This document shows positions 42,865 to 53,983 of a stretch of 64,000 nucleotides of DNA, one piece after another (position 1 is the first letter of the stretch; each line of letters opens with the position of its first letter). The notes under the pieces were generated by a model. It saw only the letters and a list, made by a program, of their open reading frames with translations. It did no database searches and was not told the origin of the DNA. This DNA comes from Theocolax elegans (lineage: Eukaryota; Arthropoda; Insecta; Hymenoptera; Cerocephalidae): positions 22,524,735-22,588,734 of the forward strand of contig CM047430.1 in NCBI GenBank assembly GCA_026168455.1. The letters run 5' to 3'. Both the position numbers and the translations under genes were made by a program.

Positions 42865-43945
42865 TTTGCTAAAATATTCATTGATTTTATAATGAAAAAT
42901 ATATTAAACTATAATTGATTCGAAAGAAAAATAATCTAGTTTAAAAAAAAATTAACGTAGAGGAAAAGTATTTATAACAGTTTAACGTTATTTGTAGTAT
43001 TAGAATAGCAAACAATAATTATACAATAATTTTATAACTTTATCTTACATTTTTAATTAAATTTTAGTTACAGTATACTGTTGTTCAAAGTTGCAAAAAA
43101 AATTATTTAAAAACCTTTAATAGAATTTTAGGTTATGTTTTTAAATTGTGAATTAAAATTTAAATGTGCTTATCCGTGTATTAAGTAAACATAATAATTG
43201 ACTGAACAATTTACTTTATAAACTTATAATTAATATTTACCTGCCAAATTGAACCGACCATTTATTAGAGAATGTAATACGTACTAAAATAAGGAAGAGC
43301 TAGCACGTTTTCTTCCACCATCTAACGCTGTGGCGACGAAAAAGGAAATCTTTCTTTTTTCACAAGAGGAAGTCGTTTAATTAACATTTCTACAATAGAT
43401 GGACTTGTAAACAAGAAACTTTTAGCTTCGTCAATAAGTATTTGTGTACAGTATACACAACTATATAACTTGTACGGCGCTCTTGTCGCGAGTCGCGAGT
43501 CGTGTCGTCGTGCGGTATGTCGCGCAATGTAAACAAAGCTCGTACTATACAAGTAACCCTAAAATTTACAGGTTTATAGTACATAGTAAAATACCCAAAA
43601 CGAAGAACTACGTAATTGAAATACGTTAAAATTAGGTATATCTTGATTCAACAAAAAATGTTTTACAAGTAACAAAAATTAATTGAAAATTTTTATGAAA
43701 GTTTAGAAATATTTAGACATTGATTTTATTAGTACAAAAATTACTCATTCTAAAACAAAGCATCTATCTGAGGTAGTTGGTTATTTCCGGTACGTTTACC
43801 TTTCATCGCAAAGAGCATTTAAGTACGGCAAGTAGACGCCAAGCAATTGTTTCATTTAACTTTTTTTGGCAAGGAGAATTTTACCACGGCAAATAGAAAA
43901 AAATAATTATAATGTTGTATATTATTTATACAAAAGTGAGCCGAC
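42865..43945. promoter_or_regulatory. Divergent intergenic region of Harbinger
   Basis: This 1.1-kb AT-rich space between the two divergent Harbinger genes should hold both promoters. No unambiguous TATA/initiator pair can be singled out. Frames at 43322-43629 overlap on both strands and look incidental. Confidence 0.4.
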
Positions 43946-44537
43946 ATGAGTGCAACAGTAGAGTAAGTAAAATTACTTTTCTTGTAAATTGTTGTAGGTT
44001 AAGTTACTCGTGTGTGGCAATAAATTATTTATATGACGCTGCAATGAATTTTAATCAATTTCTTATATTTTACCACCCCTTCAAAAAATTACCATTTTTA
44101 CTAATGCTAAGTTTCTCGTGCCCTTTAAAGATTTCGCATACACTATATTAAAAAGACTAGGATTAATTAACGAACAAAGCATTTTTTATACAACTAAATA
44201 GATTCATTGTTTTAGTGTTGACAATGGCTACATCACTCCTACTCAAGATGATGCAATTATTTATTACATGAAGAATCACTCGGAATTTGCAGCCAATAGG
44301 TTTACAAGCTGCAACGGTAGACAAGCAAAAATCTTGCAATGGGATAGATTGGCTGGAAAAGTCAGTGAATGCGGATCCGCAAAAATGGCTAAACAAGTTC
44401 AAAACGTATGTATGCTTCTATTCAATGATTTACTTATACACTTAAAAAATATTTATAAATTATAACGCATTCGATAACATGACACGTCACATAGTTATAT
44501 TTTTATAATTTTATATACATACATGTACATTAAATAT

Positions 44538-44574
<37 letters not shown>

Positions 44575-46437
44575 ATATTATATATACATAGGAATTTTTT
44601 ATATCAAAAGGCTCGTCAGAGCCTGACGTAGCTATAGGCGTGAGAGCCATTATATACACTTTACTAGTCGCTCAGATTTTTTACGTCCATAAACACTTCA
44701 TTATTCCAACATTATATTGTGCAATTTGTCAAGCATTACTTTCCTTATCACTTATTTTCACTGTATAACAAGTTCATGTTTTTACTACAAAACATTTGTA
44801 CCGAGGTAACTTTAGAACATCAATGAAATGAACAAAATGTAATATAAAAATAGGTATATACCTATTTTCTACATAGACGCATTTGTTGAACGTGTAAGCA
44901 GTACAAAACATCGTTTCGGCAAAATAAAACCATTGGTCGAACATTCTTTAAATCTTATTCTATAAATAAAAAAGAGGGTAGTGTTTTTACGACGATCAAA
45001 TGGCATGGAACGAAATATTTAAATACAAAAAATGTTAGAAAAATAAATATGTACTTACCTGTATATACTGTTTACAGCGGTGGAATCAACTGAAGTCGAA
45101 GGCTAGAAAATACAATGCAGACAAGAAGAGAGCGTTTAGAGAAACAGGCAATAAAGTAGACGGAAAAAAATTTATTATCAATCCAAAGCTAGAAGAGGTG
45201 TTGAGTATACTTGGATCCTCACACAACAACGGACTGGAAATGCTTCCAGAAACTGGAATAGTTACTATCGACACACAAAGTAATAATTATTTTAAATATT
45301 TATTTATTTTAAAACAATTACAATGTTCAATTATTTTACTATTATTTGCAGGCTCAAGTTCTCAAGGTTCAACTGCAAAAACACGACAAAATAATGTAGT
45401 CTATGAAGCGTATGACAATACAGGATTAGTTATAATCCCCAAAAGAGAGGAACCTTATGCACCTAAAATCTGCAGAAGTAAAATAAATAGTCGAACTAAC
45501 ACGTTGATACAAAGAGCACCACAATCCTTACGAAACGTTTTTGTGTCAATGAAATCTTCTTCACCAAACAAAGCTTCAACAGCGGACAATCAAGAAATAA
45601 ATGCTGAAGTTAATACGTCTGCAGCTAGCGAGCCAATCAAAAACGAAAAAAGGTCATCGTTTTCTAAACAAAGTAATTACTCTCTCAACAGTTGGCAAAA
45701 AAAAAAGTAAGGAAAACCTGTATCAATTTCATTCATCATATTTCTTCATATTAACTAAAGAATCAATTTTTCAAAATATCCTGAACGCCCTCAGGCATGT
45801 TTAAGCACTAAAATGTTTCCAATTTTTCCAAATTGATAATTTCATTATGATGTTTGTGTTAAAACCTTGTACTTTTTTAACTAATAATTACCGGACAAAC
45901 AATGTTTATTCAATTGTTATTTAAAAAATTTTTTTTTCCGTGTATACGTCATGCCCTGACTTTTATTTTAAGCTACCCCTATGATTTTTTTTAGATTTTT
46001 AATTCATTATTTGAAATATTAATTTTTTGGTAAGAAATGTAAATGTATTTGTAATTTAATTATGACATCCTGTTAATAACATTATTTGATGCAATATATT
46101 TATAAACATTTTTGTACTGATCGCATTACTTATTTGTTGACTATATTATAAAATGATTATAAGTCATGAATTCTTTCGAATTGCAGAGCCACCAACGAAA
46201 ACGGAGAAAGTATTCGAATCCGTGAAAGAAAATAACGATTCAATGAAATCAGTGGTAGATGAGTTGCGGAATTTACAACAGACACAACAACGAAAATTAG
46301 ATTTGATGGAAAGATGTGCGGAAAGGAAGTTTGCTTTACTGGAAGAAACAGAAAAGAAAAAGCTACAACTATTGGAGAGTCATTATGAAAACAAAAAAAA
46401 ATACTTAGAAGAAAAGGTTTTTTATCTGAAACGCTAG
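43946..46437 (+). CDS. Harbinger Myb/SANT-like DNA-binding protein, five exons
   Basis: Exons 43946-43962, 44216-44405, 45078-45279, 45352-45706 and 46187-46437 join in phase through exon 4, about 337 residues in all. The Myb/SANT-like domain spans exons 2-3 (DDAIIYYMKNHSEF, LQWDRLAGKVSE, RWNQLKSKARKYNADKKRAF). A polar linker with KTRQNN and PKREEPYAP follows, and then a C-terminal coiled coil (EERCAERKF-type helix, ETEKKKLQLLESHYENKKK). At the exon 4/5 junction the phase is off by one. A ten-A run at 45697-45706 is the likely cause. The last ~150 bp lie inside the right inverted repeat. Myb-like partners bring Harbinger transposase to DNA and the nucleus. Confidence 0.75.
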
Positions 46438-47663
46438 ATTCGACAATAGTTAATGTATGTCAATGCGTTGTTAGTTTATCAATTATGTTACATTCCGCGT
46501 TAATGTTTATTTTACTTTATAAGTCATTAATGACCTGATTCAATTTTTAACTTAAGTTACTTAAAGTTTGTTATGCTTACAATTCTTAAATTGTTTATTA
46601 TAGTAAAAAGAGCGATTAAAATTATAAATATTTTTATTATGATTGGAAATTCAAGAACTTTAAGCCTAGAAAATTTGAAATATTAAATCCAAAATTGGCA
46701 TTTGTTTAAATTCTTAATACAAAAAAATTATAATATACACGATATCTATCGATATCTACACGAAATGTCCGCGTTGAAGCAAATATTTGCGTTCAATTTT
46801 TTCCGTGGTGCAGACTTCTGGACATTTTGAAAATCGTAAAATGAAATGTAAAAAGAAATAATTTTTGTAATAAAAATAATAAAGTTCGAAGACTGATTAA
46901 TTGTAAATTTTAGTCATATTGAAAAATTGTAAATACTAGCTAAATATGCTCGAATTACGTACTTAAATTATTTCATTTTACATTGAAAATTTATTATTAT
47001 TTTTATTATTTATCAACATTATGTATTAAAAGAAAAAAATAATTTATTTATGTTCTTCACACTGTATAGAATTATGCCGTGTACTTATGCAAAAAATATT
47101 TATTTATTGTTAATGCAAACACAAATTTATTTGTTTGTTGTACACAATTTTAATTTTATTTTTCAAATGTTGCTCAAGCATAACCAAAAAATTTCTCAAA
47201 AATATGTTGAAAGAAAAATTGTTATTACCTTCACATCCATAATGTATTTACCGTTACTAACAACTCAATTGAAATAAAACTTAAAATAATATTTCATTTT
47301 TGTACATCCTATTTATTGACTAATAAAACACTTATCAAAATATAATTTCACTGTACGTTTAGTAAATCATTGCAAACAGCAATTTTTATTGCTGTTTTCA
47401 AAATTGTTACTATTTTATGTTGTCAATAATTGACCTAGACATCGTCTCCTAGAGACATTGATGATGTGCTCGGTGTGATTGCTCAATTTGAACGATTTCA
47501 ATTTTAAACAGATTTGAAATTTCCGCCTTGTCCAATTAAAAGTGTGAGGAAGACCAACATTTCACGACTGTCACAATGACGGAGACTGAAACCACCTCTC
47601 TTTGACAAATATCGATTTTTTATTTCGATTTTCGAGACATCGTTTATCTCATTAAAGCCCCTG
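46286..47663. repeat. Right inverted repeat of Harbinger
   Basis: Inverse of 39846-41168. It begins inside the final exon of the Myb-like gene, so that exon is partly duplicated at the other end of the element. Confidence 0.88.
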
Positions 47664-47905
47664 ACACATACGGCCGGGACACCGGACATTTCTCGCGGGG
47701 ACACCGGACACATACGGCCGGGACGCCGGACATATATGGCAGGGACACCGGACATTTATAGCGGGGACACCAGACACTTGTAGTCGCGATACCAGGCATT
47801 TCGGACACCAGACATTTACAGATGGGGCACCAGATACTTAGTGGGGGGTCATTAAACACATACCGTCGGGACCGTCGGGACACTTATGGTTAGGACACCA
47901 GACAC
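47664..47905. repeat. 22-bp minisatellite, right part
   Basis: About ten more units of the array left of the Harbinger, increasingly diverged to the right. Confidence 0.85.
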
Positions 47906-47939
47906 TAATCGCTTTTCGGGTGGAGAACGAACAAAAATA

Positions 47940-48064
47940 TCGGTAACATTTTAATTAATAAGAGATTCACCAGTATTGGAAAATTCGATATAAATATTTA
48001 TAATTTTGTCCAATAAATTCAGCATCTGAAGAGGTCTGAAAACTTAGCAGACGAAACCTTGTGC
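47940..48064 (+). ncRNA. Hammerhead ribozyme motif in a Penelope tail, copy 3
   Basis: The core is CTGAAGA (48026-48032), stem II GTCTG (48034-48038) with CAGAC (48048-48052) around a 9-nt loop, then GAAAC (48053-48057). GCAT before the core can pair with GTGC (48061-48064) as stem I. This is the full consensus of the minimal type I hammerhead, except that the GTC cleavage triplet is CTT or shifted here. The flanking 48000-48022 sequence resembles the tail at 34060-34090. The rest of the Penelope element is missing. Confidence 0.72.
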
Positions 48065-49229
48065 ACTTTGTGACGTGGTATTCGCGTACCCTATGAAATT
48101 AATTAATTTTTATAATTAATAAAAACCGTTGGCACGCGTTGCCCAATACCGCGCACACAATTAATTTATTTTTCCGAACTGCGGGCTGTCGCCAGAAACA
48201 CGAGTTCGCTGGGACGAACGATAGGAGGATTCAGGCGATCCTCCTTGCCTCGACACGATATATAAATTAAGAGGATGTCGGCGGGAGCGGGGAGAAATAT
48301 TAACGCTCTAATAATTAAAATAAAAATAAAAGAAACATTTATTTTAATTAGATTGACAATTGGCCATCCAGACCTCGTGCCGCGACAATAGTAATTTATT
48401 TCGTGCGGGCAGAAGTATCGGGAGTCAACCGGATCGAGATCCACGCCTGCGGTTGACTCTGCCCCGATTTCCGCTTTTCGGGTACCGGCGTACCCGAATA
48501 CACTCCCGAGTTCACACACTTATACACTCGGGGAAGGGGGGAAACGCGCGGTAGTATAGTACACACTTACCGAAATTCGCCCCATGGATGGCCCAGCCGA
48601 TCCGTGTCCCTTTGGCCTCCTGGGCAACGGAGACCGACGTCGGCTGCGGTGGTGAGAAGGCGGCCCTGTGCCGCGGCAAGTGTCTCGCGAACCGCGTCCA
48701 CACTCACACACGTTCCCGTCCTTGTTCACCCACTAGGTCACTCGCGGCTCACTCACGAGGACGATCAGGGTTGATAGCCGATGGCCTTGCGCCTCACGCG
48801 CCTTATTAGCCGTAAACACTAAATCGATCAACACCGGATAAGTTCGTCCGCCTCAAGCGGCGGATCGGGATGTACTCGCTAAGCAATTGCCTAATTTTGC
48901 GAAAAAGGGATGAGAGTGGGAATCTCACACACACACTCTCTCGCGCTCTCATCCCTACGTACTATTGCGCGCAGTAATTGTACACATTTGTTCAAGTAAA
49001 CAAATGCCGTCCGTTGACCTTGACATACCAAAGGCTCCGACGACTTACAATTAAAATGAATTTAAATGCTTTCTCTGCCGCGAATTGTTGTGTGACGATT
49101 TCCGTGACAACGTACATAATTAAATTGGATTTATTTATTATTGGCCCTCAACAATCGACTATTTACTAATTCAACAATGGAGGGTGAAAATTACAAATTT
49201 TACTATTATAGTATTTTCGGGGTGTAAAA
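48065..49229. other. GC-richer unassigned block, possible LTR/UTR
   Basis: TGTGACGTGGTATTCGCG at about 48068 looks like an LTR start, but no matching end or partner LTR is found. Mutually overlapping frames on both strands (48166-48809) carry no domain. (CA)n/(CT)n patches lie near 48920. Confidence 0.3.
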
Positions 49230-49715
49230 TCGTTTGCATATATACGAACTGTAAATGACTTTAGGCAAACATTACCAATAGTACCACATGGGAGTAGAAC
49301 TAAAATTATTGAAACTTGTCTAAAAAGGAGTAGATTATGGTCATATTTCTTAAAGTTATCATTAAATGAAAATTAAAGATTAAATAAATGAATTAAAAAT
49401 ATGAATTACAATATAATATTAAAAAAATAGTAATGCAATTCACTTGTAATAATGATTTAATAACAGAAATCTTTGGACTAAAGGTTAATCCTAATGTCCC
49501 AACATAAAAAATTAAGTAATATTATCTCCTTTGAACTGTGATGTAATAAAAATTAATGAATATATAGTCGAAAAAAATTGATGAACATAGTTATATATTT
49601 TATAGTGATAAAAGAATTGAATGTGATGTTAATGATACATTAAAAGAATCAATCCCAACTGAATTTTTCAATTCATTAACACCTAATGGATTACATAAAT
49701 TGATATTAAAAAGGG
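49230..49715 (+). pseudogene. Helitron C helicase fragment, plus-oriented arm
   Basis: The plus strand reads QTLPIVPHGSRTKIIETCLK, SRLWSYFLKLSL and, after frameshifts, YSDKRIECDVNDTLKESIPT and SLTPNGLHKLILKR. This is the helicase middle section. It meets the oppositely oriented piece (49716-49928) exactly at the same codon region. Confidence 0.8.
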
Positions 49716-49928
49716 TGCAACATCATTCCTTCCTTTAATACTAATTTATCTGGTGGTAAACCATTAAGGATTAATGAATTGAAAAAATGTATTGTAATTG
49801 ATTCCTTCAATTTATTATTTTCATCATTGTTAATACTGTCAATGCTTAAAGATATCTTATTGTCACCTTCAATCCTTTTAATAATTTCATTATTAATCGC
49901 TAAAACATCACTATTTCTTGGTGAAACA
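49716..49928 (-). pseudogene. Helitron C helicase fragment, left of the Gypsy insertion
   Basis: The minus-strand frame HVSPRNSDVLAINNEIIKRI, NNKLKESITIHFFNSL and GLPPDKLVLKEGMM continues the helicase that is broken off at 56807. Together with 56807-57420 it forms one Helitron copy split by the Gypsy element. Confidence 0.82.
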
Positions 49929-50733
49929 TGTGACGGGAAAATCACTCAGTGTGCACTATGCGCTAATTACCTGAACGGCAGCAGAAGCCGTCTCGGCGAT
50001 CTTGCGCTGCGGCGGAGCGCACTCGACGCCGTATTACCCGTACACAACACGAAGTTCGCACCGCTCGGCGAACTACGTCTACCGAGATATACTCGGGGAA
50101 ATCCTCCTGGGACTTGCGCTCGCTCGCGGCGGCGGCGGGGTAAGCAGGGACAGTAGGTGGAAATACACGACAAGACAAAGACTTTTCTTTTACTGCTTCT
50201 TTAATGAAAGTGTACTATTACAACGAATACAGACTTAAAAACTAATCTACTATTTCGCGTAATCTAAGCCGCGAGCGAAATCGCGAGGAGGCTGTTGAGT
50301 ATGCGCGGAAACACGTTGCGAGAGGACGCACGAGTGTTCCTCGCGCCGATCGCCAAGGGTACGTTACTCACTCGGACACGCTCGCTGGTGCTGACTTTGC
50401 TCGTACTTGCAAGTTCATTCGGGACGACGGTGGTCTCGGACAATAGACCCCAGGATGTCTCTCGCAGGACTCGGAGGCGGGCCACACTCACACACACTCA
50501 CTCGCTCTGATCTCGTCGCGGGTCTTTTTCCGCGTGTTCACGGATTATCGCTGTTACTCGGTCACGGCCGGGAACGAATCTGCCTTCTCATGCGCGGTCT
50601 CGCGATCGCCGCGCGTTGTTGCCGAATCTCCGCAGGGGGGCGCGTTTATGTACGCGTGTAGGCTCAAGTCGCGACCAATTCGGTGGTTGACGGTAATTGC
50701 GCAGTAATTATGCGCTAGAAGAATTACCGTTAT
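49929..50733 (-). repeat. Gypsy 3' LTR
   Basis: About 805 bp. On the minus strand it starts TATAACGGTAATTCTTC after the polypurine tract and ends CCGTCACA at the target duplication. Its first ~175 bp match 56631-56806 closely. An ATTAAA signal lies near 50207. Plus- and minus-strand frames at 49963-50805 are shadows in GC-rich LTR sequence. Confidence 0.75.
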
Positions 50734-50743
50734 ATCCCTCCCC
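50734..50743 (-). promoter_or_regulatory. Gypsy polypurine tract
   Basis: GGGGGAGGGA on the minus strand lies immediately before the 3' LTR. Confidence 0.8.
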
Positions 50744-50994
50744 CAGACGTCAATTATCTCCGTGATAAGGGATTCTATACTTACAAACCGATTTACGCGA
50801 CACATAAAGGGTGTAGGAAGCCATAAGGTCTCTCAATCCAAGGAGCAAAGATAAAATAAATTTTAAGACTCCACAGGAAAGACTAAAGGTCTCCTAAATA
50901 TTTACATATAAAATAAACTATATATCGCGCTGCAGTAATATTGCTAACTCAGGTAGTGAATCTAAAATAGACGGAAAGGATGATTGAATGAGGA
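50744..50994 (-). other. Gypsy 3' untranslated region
   Basis: About 250 bp between the integrase stop and the polypurine tract, without an ORF. No envelope gene fits here. Confidence 0.6.
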
Positions 50995-52188
50995 TCATTG
51001 GGAAGTGCCACGCAAAGTTGTGCTTCGCGTCTTCCGTGGTAAATCCGTATTAACTAATGCAATGGCCTTATTTCGCGAACCTTTAGGACGACCGTGGCCT
51101 CCCTTACTCGTCACGGGGACTGTTGGCTTATCGGACGCCGTCCTAGTCGTGGGTTTTGGGTGCGTAGAGTTTGTCCTATCAACGACTATTGCGGTTTTTC
51201 GGGGCCTACCTCTACGCTTTGGGGTCGCACGCTTTTCTACAATATTAGCGTCTCCCGAACATCGCGCTTCCGATTGCGCGTTGACGCTACGCTCGCCCTT
51301 TGGCGCACTCGCTGTGTCGCCACGATTTACATTTGGTAGCGCACTCACAGTGCAACTTTCGCTCGCTTGTTGCAGCGGGTGGCTCATCACTGCTTCTACG
51401 CACGCTTCCAACGTTGGTTGAGCATCTACGATGTCGTCTACTTCATTGTCATTTGATGAAAGCGTCTCGCCGTCTCTTCGTGGCTTTAATTGAGACACGT
51501 GGACCAAATCAACGACATGACCTTCTCCGCCAAGTAGTTTGTACGTGTTTTCACCTAGTTTGGCGGTAATTACGTATAGACCAGCAAATTTCGGTGTAAG
51601 TTTTGCGGCACGGCCCTCGGCAGCTGAGGAAAGTACGTGATTTCTTCGCCAAACTGAGTCTCCTACTTTAAACTCTACAGGTCTACGTCTTTCATCATAA
51701 TAACGCGCTTGTCTGTCCTGAGCGTCTCTCGCGCTGTCAGCTGCTGTGTCTCTTACATCAGCTAGAAGACGCATTCTCTTTTTCCAAACTTCAAGCGCAT
51801 TGCGCTGTTCCGTCTCAGCTACGGCTAAATCTTGTTTTCGCCGCGCTGATCCGGGTGAAGATGGGTAGCGTCCATAATTTAACAACGCTGGACTCATCTC
51901 AATAGAACTGTGAACCGCTGTATTAGACGCGTATGTCAGCTCGCTCAGATGCTCGTCCCAAGTCGAGTGACTCTCCTCGATAAATGAAACTATTATCGTC
52001 TTCAGAGAGCGATTGACCCTCTCTACTGGGTTTGCCTGCGAGTGATACGGAGGTGTAGTAGAGTGCAAAACTGCTTGCTCGTGGAGATAATTATCTATGA
52101 CACGGTTTTTGAATTCTGTGCCGTTATCGGATAAAAATACCTCCGGCACACCATATCGCAAAATAATGCGCTCTTTGAGTTCTCTCAA
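50995..52188 (-). CDS. Gypsy integrase C-terminal two thirds with AT-hook tail
   Basis: A 397-residue frame continues the integrase after an in-frame TAA at about 52190. It holds VFLSDNGTEFKNRVID (second Asp) and HSQANPVERVNRSLKT (third acidic residue, Glu), then TAVHSSIEMSPALLNYGR. An RNA/DNA-binding C-terminal domain follows (VGDSVWRRNHVLS, KFAGLYVITAKLGENTYKL). The last ~90 residues are Ser/Thr-rich with two AT-hook-type motifs, KRRGRPRKTA and GHGRPKGSRNKA. The first frame part of the protein is in 52195-53730. Apart from the TAA, this half is intact. Confidence 0.86.
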   Translation of the reverse strand: MRELKERIILRYGVPEVFLSDNGTEFKNRVIDNYLHEQAVLHSTTPPYHSQANPVERVNRSLKTIIVSFIEESHSTWDEHLSELTYASNTAVHSSIEMSPALLNYGRYPSSPGSARRKQDLAVAETEQRNALEVWKKRMRLLADVRDTAADSARDAQDRQARYYDERRRPVEFKVGDSVWRRNHVLSSAAEGRAAKLTPKFAGLYVITAKLGENTYKLLGGEGHVVDLVHVSQLKPRRDGETLSSNDNEVDDIVDAQPTLEACVEAVMSHPLQQASESCTVSALPNVNRGDTASAPKGERSVNAQSEARCSGDANIVEKRATPKRRGRPRKTAIVVDRTNSTHPKPTTRTASDKPTVPVTSKGGHGRPKGSRNKAIALVNTDLPRKTRSTTLRGTSQ

Positions 52189-52194
52189 GATTGA

Positions 52195-53730
52195 TTAGGC
52201 GTTCGCTCTACGTATAGCGATACACTCCGCCCAGCGAGTAAACAAATCTTCAAAAACCAATACATTGCCGTGTTTACTGCGGGGAAACGGACCCATAATA
52301 TCCGCAGCAACGATTTGCCATGGGCGGTCTATGACCCTGCGGCCCATTAACCCTTCCGGTGCTTTTTGTTTAACTTTACATTGCTGACATACGGTGCACT
52401 TTTTCACGTTAATCATCGCAGGTAACATCTCGTCAGGGCGGTAAATGTACAGCTGTCCACCAGTCAATTTATGTCGTGGAAACTTACTCGGCCGCTGCTC
52501 TACTTGGTGGCAAAGACGCTTGTACTGCGCATCTTGCGTTTCACTCGCCCAAGTAATTGCGCTGATTTCGAACGCTTCGTCCTCGAACATGCGCGAAAGC
52601 GCATAGGGAACATGATTTAGCGCTCCTTTTCGGTGTTCGACTACAAAAGTGTGGCCTTGCAATTCTAGCGCCCAACGAAATAATCTTCCTGTTGGATTGC
52701 GCAAATTGCACAACCATCGAAGACTGCTATGGTCGGTCAGCACCTTGAAGCTATAACCTTCGATATAGCGCCGAAACTTCTTAATCGCCCACACTACAGC
52801 AAGACATTCTCTTTCTGTGACGCTATAGTTTCTCCCTGCGGGGGTCATCGTACGGCTAGCGAACTCTAGTGCTCGCTCTTCTCCGTCGATAAACTGTAAT
52901 AGTACTGCACCCACACCAGTATCGCTCGCGTCTGTTTGAATAACGAATTGCTCTTCTGAATTCGGGCGCTGCAAAATAGGGGCGGAAGCTACGAGCGCTT
53001 TAATTTGCGTTAAAGCTTCTTGCTGCTCCTCGAGCCATTCATATTTACGTCCCTTTTTGGTGAGTTGAGTTAGCGGCTCTACAATCGTGGCAAAGTTTGT
53101 CAGAAACTTTCGATACCACGATGCCATGCCCAGAAAGCGTCTAAGCTGCTTAAGATTTTTCGGCGCCGGATACTCTATTATCAGCCTAATCTTCTCTGGG
53201 TCTGGTCGAAAGCCCTCGTGATTATCCAAGACGCCGAGGTACTTCACTTCCTCTCGACAAAAGACACTCTTTTCTCGGTTAATCATGAAACCTGCCTCTT
53301 GTATCCTACGAAGAACTTTCTCAAGCATCTTGAGGTGATCTCCGAACGTTTCCGTTGCGATGATTATATCATCGAGGTACGAAAAGGACCACGGCTCGAG
53401 CTCAGGCAAAATGATTGAGTCTATCAGTCGCTGAAAGGTCGCGGGCGCATACGCTAAGCCATAAGACATGCGCTTGAACTGAAACAATCCAAGCCCTGGT
53501 ACTGTGAAAGCCGTCAAGGGCCGCGAAGCTTCCTCAAGTGGTATTTGGTGATACGCACTGCTGAGATCGAGCGTGCTAATGTATCTAGCACTTTGTAATT
53601 TACGAAGTATGTTATCCATGTAGGGTAACGGATAAGCATCGGGTTTCGTTACGGAGCTGAGTTTTCGGAAATCTACGAAAATCGATATGTCCCATTTTCT
53701 TTGCGTACCATGACCACCGAACTTGACCAA
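52195..53730 (-). pseudogene. pol: Gypsy RT, RNase H and integrase start
   Basis: The RT has VDFRKLSSVTKPDAYPLP, STLDLSSAYHQI (catalytic Asp at about residue 55) and FSYLDDIII (YLDD at 118-121). RNase H starts at QTDASDTGVGAVL (about 266) with Glu in VTERECLAVVWAI. Its last catalytic Asp is lost (VPYALSR for the usual VxDALSR). The integrase zinc domain keeps only CTVCQQCK: its His-His half seems deleted near residue 438. The core begins WQIVAADIMGPFPRSK. A frameshift near 53700 separates the RT start, and a TAA ends the frame in the integrase. Confidence 0.86.
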
Positions 53731-53983
53731 CCGCTAGTACTGGACTCAATAATTTGTGCATCAAGCATCTCCGTTACTTGCTTGTACATTTCTTCCTCCA
53801 TTTTGCGTGAAAGAGGGTAATATTTTTGCTTTATCGGTCTCGCAGACTCGACCTCGATCGCGTGCTTAATACGATCTCTGCACCCTATTTTCGCATCGCT
53901 AACCGCAAGTATATGACTCAGAAGTCGGTCTACCTCTTCGCGTTCAGCGTCTCGAATTCGTGCAAGACCAACGGCAGACAATT
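53673..53983 (-). pseudogene. pol: Gypsy pol, RT leader
   Basis: A 102-residue frame with REEVDRLLSHIL, IKHAIEVESARPIKQKYYPL and STSGWSSSVVMVRKENG, the conserved approach to the RT fingers. A frame lesion at about 53700 breaks it from the next RT part. It follows the protease frame after about two codons. Confidence 0.85.

Larger units (their letters stand above)
39846..47663. mobile_element. PIF/Harbinger transposon, 7.8 kb, with 1.3-kb inverted repeats
   Basis: The ends are CAGGGGCTTTAATGAG and its exact complement. Inverted arms run about 39846-41168 and 46286-47663. Inside are two divergent multi-exon genes, a HARBI1-type transposase (minus) and a Myb/SANT-like protein (plus), which is the standard two-gene Harbinger set. 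The element sits in a 22-bp minisatellite present on both sides in one orientation. ACAC flanks both ends and may be the target duplication, but the repeat context makes this uncertain, and Harbingers usually make 3-bp duplications. Confidence 0.88.

Noticed and set aside
47504..47883. Cys/Pro/Val-rich minus-strand ORFs
   Set aside because: They are translations of the 22-bp minisatellite.
48166..48809. ORFs in the GC-rich block
   Set aside because: Overlapping on both strands, with no recognisable protein signature.
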